Both the position numbers and the translations under genes were made by a program. Positions 31,770 through 35,531 of a DNA stretch of 35,531 nucleotides are shown piece after piece; the stretch's first letter is position 1; each line of letters opens with the position of its first letter. The notes below the pieces were generated by a model. The model was not told the DNA's origin and did no database searches. It saw nothing but the letters and a program-made list of their open reading frames with translations. Source of the DNA: JOPF133 sp052144935 (GTDB lineage Bacteria; Acidobacteriota; Terriglobia; Bryobacterales; Bryobacteraceae); NCBI GenBank assembly GCA_052144935.1, contig JBKQPR010000197.1:1-35531 (forward strand), in the 5' to 3' direction.

Positions 31770-34700
31770 ATGACTAGCCCAACCTCCGTCCGGCTCGCGG
31801 CCGTGATTCCGGCTTATCGCCCCTCCGCGGGTTTGGTGGACCTGGTCCGCGCGCTGAGCCGGGAAACCTTCTCCGCCATCGTCGTCGTGGACGACGGCAG
31901 CGGCGCGGCGTTCCAGGAGATCTTCGCCGAGGTGGCGCAATTGCCGAAGGTCCATCTGCTGCGCCATGCCATCAACCTGGGCAAGGGCGCCGCGCTCCAG
32001 ACTGCCTTCAATTACACGCTGTGCGAGTTCCCCGGCCTCACCGGCGTGGTCACCGCCGATGCCGATGGCCAGCATCATCCCGAGGATATCGAAAGCGTGG
32101 CGGCCGCGCTTCAGGCGCATCCCCAATCGCTGGTGCTCGGCTCGCGCGCTTTCGCCGGAGAGGTTCCCCTGCGCAGCCGGATTGGCAATGTGGCTACGCG
32201 CGGCATTGTGCACATGCTGTTGGGCACGAAGATCAACGACACCCAAACCGGCCTGCGCGGCATTCCCGCCAGCCTGCTCCCCCACCTTTTGCGCATCGAA
32301 TCGCGCGGCTACGAGTTCGAGCTGGAGATGCTGATCGCCGCGCATCGTCTCTCCATCCCGCTGATCGAAGAACCCATCCGCACCATCTACGAGGACGGCA
32401 ACCTGTCTTCGCATTTCAACCCGATCGTCGACTCGATGAAGATCTACTTCGTCCTGCTGCGATTCGGAGCCGTAGCGTTTCTCACCGCGGCGCTCGACAA
32501 CCTGGTCTACATCCTGGTCTATCACCGGCTCGGGCAGGTGTTGCCCTCGCAGATCCTGGGACGGCTGGTCTCGGTCTGCTTCAACTACACCATGGTGCGC
32601 CGCACGGTGTTCGTTTCGCACGAGCAGAACAAGAAGGCGCTGCCGAAATACCTTCTGTTGGTGCTCGCGAGCGGCAGCGCCAGCTATGCCGGCATCATGT
32701 TTCTCTCGTCCCGCCTGGGCGTCCCGGCGGTTCCGGCCAAGCTGCTCATGGAGACGCTCCTCTTCGCCGTAAACTTTGCGGTGCAAAGGCTGTTCATCTT
32801 CAAGCCCGAATCCGAACAGGGAGAGAAGCCGGCCGTTCCGCCCATAGTCTTTTCGTTCGCGGCCGCCGCGGTCTTCTGCGCGCTGGCCGCCCTGGAAGTG
32901 TACGGCTTCTCGACCGCCCATCTGTTCGCGCAGGAGATTTGGTACCCGGTGGGGATGACGCGCTTCCTGCGCTATCTAGGGGTCTTCCTGTCGGTGGCGC
33001 TCCCGCTCCTCCTGATCGTCCCCTGGACCTTCACTGCGCTGATCGCCGGAGCGCTGCTCCTGCTGACGGCCTTTGCATTGGGTCCCCTGCCGCTGGTGGC
33101 GGTGGTGTTCCTGCTGATTTCCGCCTGTGCGCTGGGCTGGCTGCCGATGGGCCGCGGCCGAGCCGAATCGGGGCAAGCCGATCTGCTGGCCACGCTGGTG
33201 GGGTTGACCGTCTACATCCTGCTGATGTATGGCATCGCCCGCGCGCCGGTCAATTACCCGGCGGTCTGGGGCGGCTTGCTGGCGCTGCCCATACTGGCGG
33301 ATTTCCGCGGCGTGCTCCGCCGCATGAGGCGATGGGCCGGCGCCCTGGCCGGCGCGGAGCTGCGCGCCCCGTCCGCGCGCGCCGCGTTTGCCCTGTTGAC
33401 ATTGGTCCTGGGGGCGCACTGGTTCGTGGCGCTGAAACCGGAGGTGGGCGCCGACGCCCTCTCGACGCACCTGGCCGTCCCCATGAACATCGCCGCGAAC
33501 CACGCGCTGACGTTTCAACCGGCCCGTTTCGTCTGGTCGGTGATGCCCATGGGCGCGGATTTCGCTTACAGCATCGCGTACCTGATGGGCGGAGAGTTCG
33601 CCGCGCGCCTGCTGAATTTCGCCATGTTGCTGGCCCTGGTGAGTCTCCTGTACTACGCCGTGCGCCGCTTCGCCAGCCCTGCCATGGCGTTCCTGCTGGC
33701 GGCGCTGTTCGCCACCACGCCCATGGTGCAATTGGCCACCGGGTCGTTGTTCGTCGAGAATCTCCAGGCCGCCCTGTTGCTCGGCATGATGACCGCGCTG
33801 TGGAGTTTCGACGACACCGCCCAAAGGCGCTACCTGAACATCGCCATGCTGCTGGGCGGCGCGGCGCTGGCGGTCAAATTCGGCAGCCTGATCTTCGTAC
33901 TCGTGGCCCTCCCTTTGGCCATCGCGCTGATGTTCCGCCACCGGAAAGCGTTGGGCGCTCGCCCGGCGGCCGCGGTCGCCGTTGCGGCATTGCTGCTGTT
34001 GGCGGCCGCGCTGCCGCCCTTCGCGATTGCCTATGCCAAAACCGGCAACCCGCTCTTCCCCTTCCTCAACCAGAGGTTCCATTCGCCGCTGCTGAGCCCC
34101 ACCGCGGTGGTGCAGGACTTTCGCTTCCTCCAGCCGCTTTCCTGGAGGACGCTCTACGACTTGACCTTCCGCTCGACCCTTTATTACGAGGGCCAGGAAG
34201 GCTCGTTTGGCTTCCAATACCTGATCCTGGCGCCGCTGGCTCTGTTGGGTCTGGCGGTGGTTAGTGCGCGCCCCGCGCGCAGCGCCGCGGCGGTCGCGCT
34301 GGCCGCGTCCATCGTGGTGCTGATCTCCACACCCAACGCACGGTATCTCTATCCGGCGCTTCCGCTTCTGATGGTCCCGTGCGCGGCCCTGCTGGCCTGG
34401 ATGCTGAGTAACCAGCGCTGGATGGCGCGTGTGTCGATCGCTTACGTGATCGTATGTGCCGCTTTGAATCTTTACTTTCTCCCTTCGTCCAGTTACTACC
34501 ACAAGGATTTTTGCCTGCGGTCGCCCTTCTCCGCCATCGAACGGCAGCGCTACATTCACGATGCCGCGCCGATTCGCGAGGTGATCGCCTGGTTCAACCG
34601 CGCCCACCCCCAAGCTCCCGTCCTGCTCGCCGACGACAGCACCTTCGCCGGCCTCACCGGCGAAGTCTACGAGAATCATTGGCATCAATACAACACCTTC

Positions 34701-35315
34701 GACAGCCTCTCCGCCGCCGTAACCGTGCCCGACGCCGTGCGCCTGCTGGAATCCTGGAATGTGTGGTACGTGATCGCCCACAAGCCGGTGGCCGGTCAGC
34801 AGATCCGCCCCGCGGTCGTCGGGAAGCTGTTGGCCGCCTGCACCGCGCCGGAGTACGAATCGGGCGACGTCTACGTGGCGCGCCTGGACCCCACCTGTCC
34901 CCGGCAACCCGCCCTGGGGGCGGTATTTGTTGCGCCGCACGGATTCTACGACGATTTCGACCCCGCCATCCGGTACACAGGCGAATGGGTCCACGATGAG
35001 AGCTTCAAGGATCCGGACCTCCGGACGATCAGTTACACCGATCTGCCCGGCGCGGAGGTCTCGCTCGCCTTCGACGGCCAGGCGCTGACTTATATCTTCA
35101 CTAAGGCTCCCAACCGCGGCATTGCGGAGGTGACCATCGATGGAGTCAGCCAGGGAGCCATCGACTTATACTCCGACCGGATCGAGTGGCAGACCCGCCG
35201 CCGTTTCTGCTGCTTCGGCCGCGGCCGGCACGTGCTCACGATCCGTGTGACCGGCCAGGCGAATGCGAAATCCAGCGGGAGGTTTGTGGATGTCGATTCG
35301 CTCGTGGTGGAGTAA
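31770..35315 (+). CDS. GT2-GtrA-membrane glycosyltransferase fusion with C-terminal beta-sandwich
   Basis: A 1181-residue fusion. Residues 1-225 are a GT2 family (DPM1/DPG-synthase-like) glycosyltransferase: VIPAYRPSAG, VVVDDGSG (38-45), ATHLLRH-like VHLLRHAINLGKGAALQTAF and TADADGQHHPED (95-106). From about 226 to 350 is a GtrA-like four-span membrane domain (LLRFGAVAFLTAALDNLVYILVYHRL, then FNYTMVRRTVF). From about 350 to 950 lies a large multi-span GT-C-like part with an acidic loop near KPEVGADALSTHL. The last 130 residues (from about 1051) are a soluble jelly-roll-like module (FYDDFDPAIRYTGEW, IAEVTIDGVSQGAIDLYS, RHVLTIRVTG). It would make a lipid-linked sugar, flip it and transfer it (inference). 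ATG 31770 is the start of homology; the ribosome-binding site is weak. Confidence 0.85.
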   Translation: MTSPTSVRLAAVIPAYRPSAGLVDLVRALSRETFSAIVVVDDGSGAAFQEIFAEVAQLPKVHLLRHAINLGKGAALQTAFNYTLCEFPGLTGVVTADADGQHHPEDIESVAAALQAHPQSLVLGSRAFAGEVPLRSRIGNVATRGIVHMLLGTKINDTQTGLRGIPASLLPHLLRIESRGYEFELEMLIAAHRLSIPLIEEPIRTIYEDGNLSSHFNPIVDSMKIYFVLLRFGAVAFLTAALDNLVYILVYHRLGQVLPSQILGRLVSVCFNYTMVRRTVFVSHEQNKKALPKYLLLVLASGSASYAGIMFLSSRLGVPAVPAKLLMETLLFAVNFAVQRLFIFKPESEQGEKPAVPPIVFSFAAAAVFCALAALEVYGFSTAHLFAQEIWYPVGMTRFLRYLGVFLSVALPLLLIVPWTFTALIAGALLLLTAFALGPLPLVAVVFLLISACALGWLPMGRGRAESGQADLLATLVGLTVYILLMYGIARAPVNYPAVWGGLLALPILADFRGVLRRMRRWAGALAGAELRAPSARAAFALLTLVLGAHWFVALKPEVGADALSTHLAVPMNIAANHALTFQPARFVWSVMPMGADFAYSIAYLMGGEFAARLLNFAMLLALVSLLYYAVRRFASPAMAFLLAALFATTPMVQLATGSLFVENLQAALLLGMMTALWSFDDTAQRRYLNIAMLLGGAALAVKFGSLIFVLVALPLAIALMFRHRKALGARPAAAVAVAALLLLAAALPPFAIAYAKTGNPLFPFLNQRFHSPLLSPTAVVQDFRFLQPLSWRTLYDLTFRSTLYYEGQEGSFGFQYLILAPLALLGLAVVSARPARSAAAVALAASIVVLISTPNARYLYPALPLLMVPCAALLAWMLSNQRWMARVSIAYVIVCAALNLYFLPSSSYYHKDFCLRSPFSAIERQRYIHDAAPIREVIAWFNRAHPQAPVLLADDSTFAGLTGEVYENHWHQYNTFDSLSAAVTVPDAVRLLESWNVWYVIAHKPVAGQQIRPAVVGKLLAACTAPEYESGDVYVARLDPTCPRQPALGAVFVAPHGFYDDFDPAIRYTGEWVHDESFKDPDLRTISYTDLPGAEVSLAFDGQALTYIFTKAPNRGIAEVTIDGVSQGAIDLYSDRIEWQTRRRFCCFGRGRHVLTIRVTGQANAKSSGRFVDVDSLVVE

Positions 35316-35416
35316 CCGGAGCGATGACGGCGAAGGCCTGCTGGCGGCCGGCCCAGGAGCCCATCTCGAACCAATCGAGGGTGGCTGGCGTGATTTCTTT
35401 CATAAACGAACCCATT

Positions 35417-35434
35417 CCGGACATGCATGTCCGG
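35417..35434. repeat. Inverted repeat CCGGACA-TGCA-TGTCCGG, copy 1
   Basis: An 18-base perfect palindrome downstream of the fusion gene. A second copy with a different centre lies 66 bases on. Its form (7-base arms, 4-base centre) is that of a dimer-binding operator or of a recurrent stem-loop repeat. Confidence 0.6.
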
Positions 35435-35482
35435 GAAATTCGGAGGGCTTCATTGAAACCAAAAGAGTTAACCAGGGGTGAA

Positions 35483-35500
35483 CCGGACAGGTGTGTCCGG
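35483..35500. repeat. Inverted repeat CCGGACA-GGTG-TGTCCGG, copy 2
   Basis: The same 7-base arms as at 35417-35434 with a non-palindromic 4-base centre, so the arms, not the centre, are what is conserved. It sits near the end of the window. Confidence 0.6.
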
Positions 35501-35531
35501 AAGCCCTTTTCTCGGGGCGAAATCGCTTTCG

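Noticed and set aside
32976..34994. 672-residue minus-strand open frame opposite the glycosyltransferase
   Set aside because: It is the shadow of the fusion gene: extreme Gln/Arg content and no family signature.

Overview
The window looks like a chromosomal segment of an Acidobacteriota bacterium from the Solibacter/Bryobacter group. The basis is inference: GC-rich, strongly codon-biased genes, a decayed DUF3738 (Soli TIGR03435-type) gene, a MacB/FtsX-type permease of the ADOP type, several twin-arginine exported hydrolases and a very large exported LmbE/PIG-L protein. No rRNA or tRNA gene was seen.

Layout. Positions 1-510 hold a zinc-ribbon gene remnant that ends at an IS21-family element (about 510-3305: istA, istB, and multi-repeat ends). 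Positions 3375-12872 are mostly housekeeping or metabolic genes: an exported 5'-nucleotidase-like phosphatase, an exported PIG-L/LmbE deacetylase, a CopG-type antitoxin with a broken PIN toxin, a gatB-bcp operon (7-base overlap), a Gfo/Idh/MocA oxidoreductase, and a single-ring Clp-like protein with degraded catalytic motifs. Positions 13180-19585 carry exported or envelope genes: a peptidoglycan-binding DUF1906 protein, a Tat-exported M19 dipeptidase homologue, a Tat-exported GH125 exo-mannosidase and an ADOP permease.

Positions 19675-21267 hold the most unusual module: a three-Cys-motif partner protein (TcmP, methyltransferase-like motifs) whose stop codon abuts the start of a Gp37/Gp68 (DUF5131) protein with a radical-SAM-like three-cysteine motif. 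It has its own promoter-like sequence and a lower-GC look than its neighbours, so it is probably a horizontally acquired two-gene system of unknown function.

Positions 21318-25918, all on the minus strand, hold a YeiH-like transporter with its LysR regulator (and a clear LysR-type operator in the gap), a Tat-exported YtcJ-like amidohydrolase and an exported M15-type peptidase. A DinB-family protein lies between leuS and a degenerate direct copy of the leuS 3' end. Beyond leuS come the DUF3738 remnant and a 1.2-kb gene-poor stretch with repeats. The window ends with a small methyltransferase and a 1181-residue GT2-GtrA-membrane-glycosyltransferase-beta-sandwich fusion. It closes with two copies of a CCGGACA-N4-TGTCCGG inverted repeat.

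Cross-cutting signals: at least five genes have a TANNNT -10-like box only 6-11 bases before the start codon, which suggests leaderless or near-leaderless transcripts. Two long palindromic MITE-like repeats of one family sit in intergenic gaps. Start codons were chosen from ribosome-binding sites, signal peptides and promoter geometry, and differ from the longest open frame in many genes.
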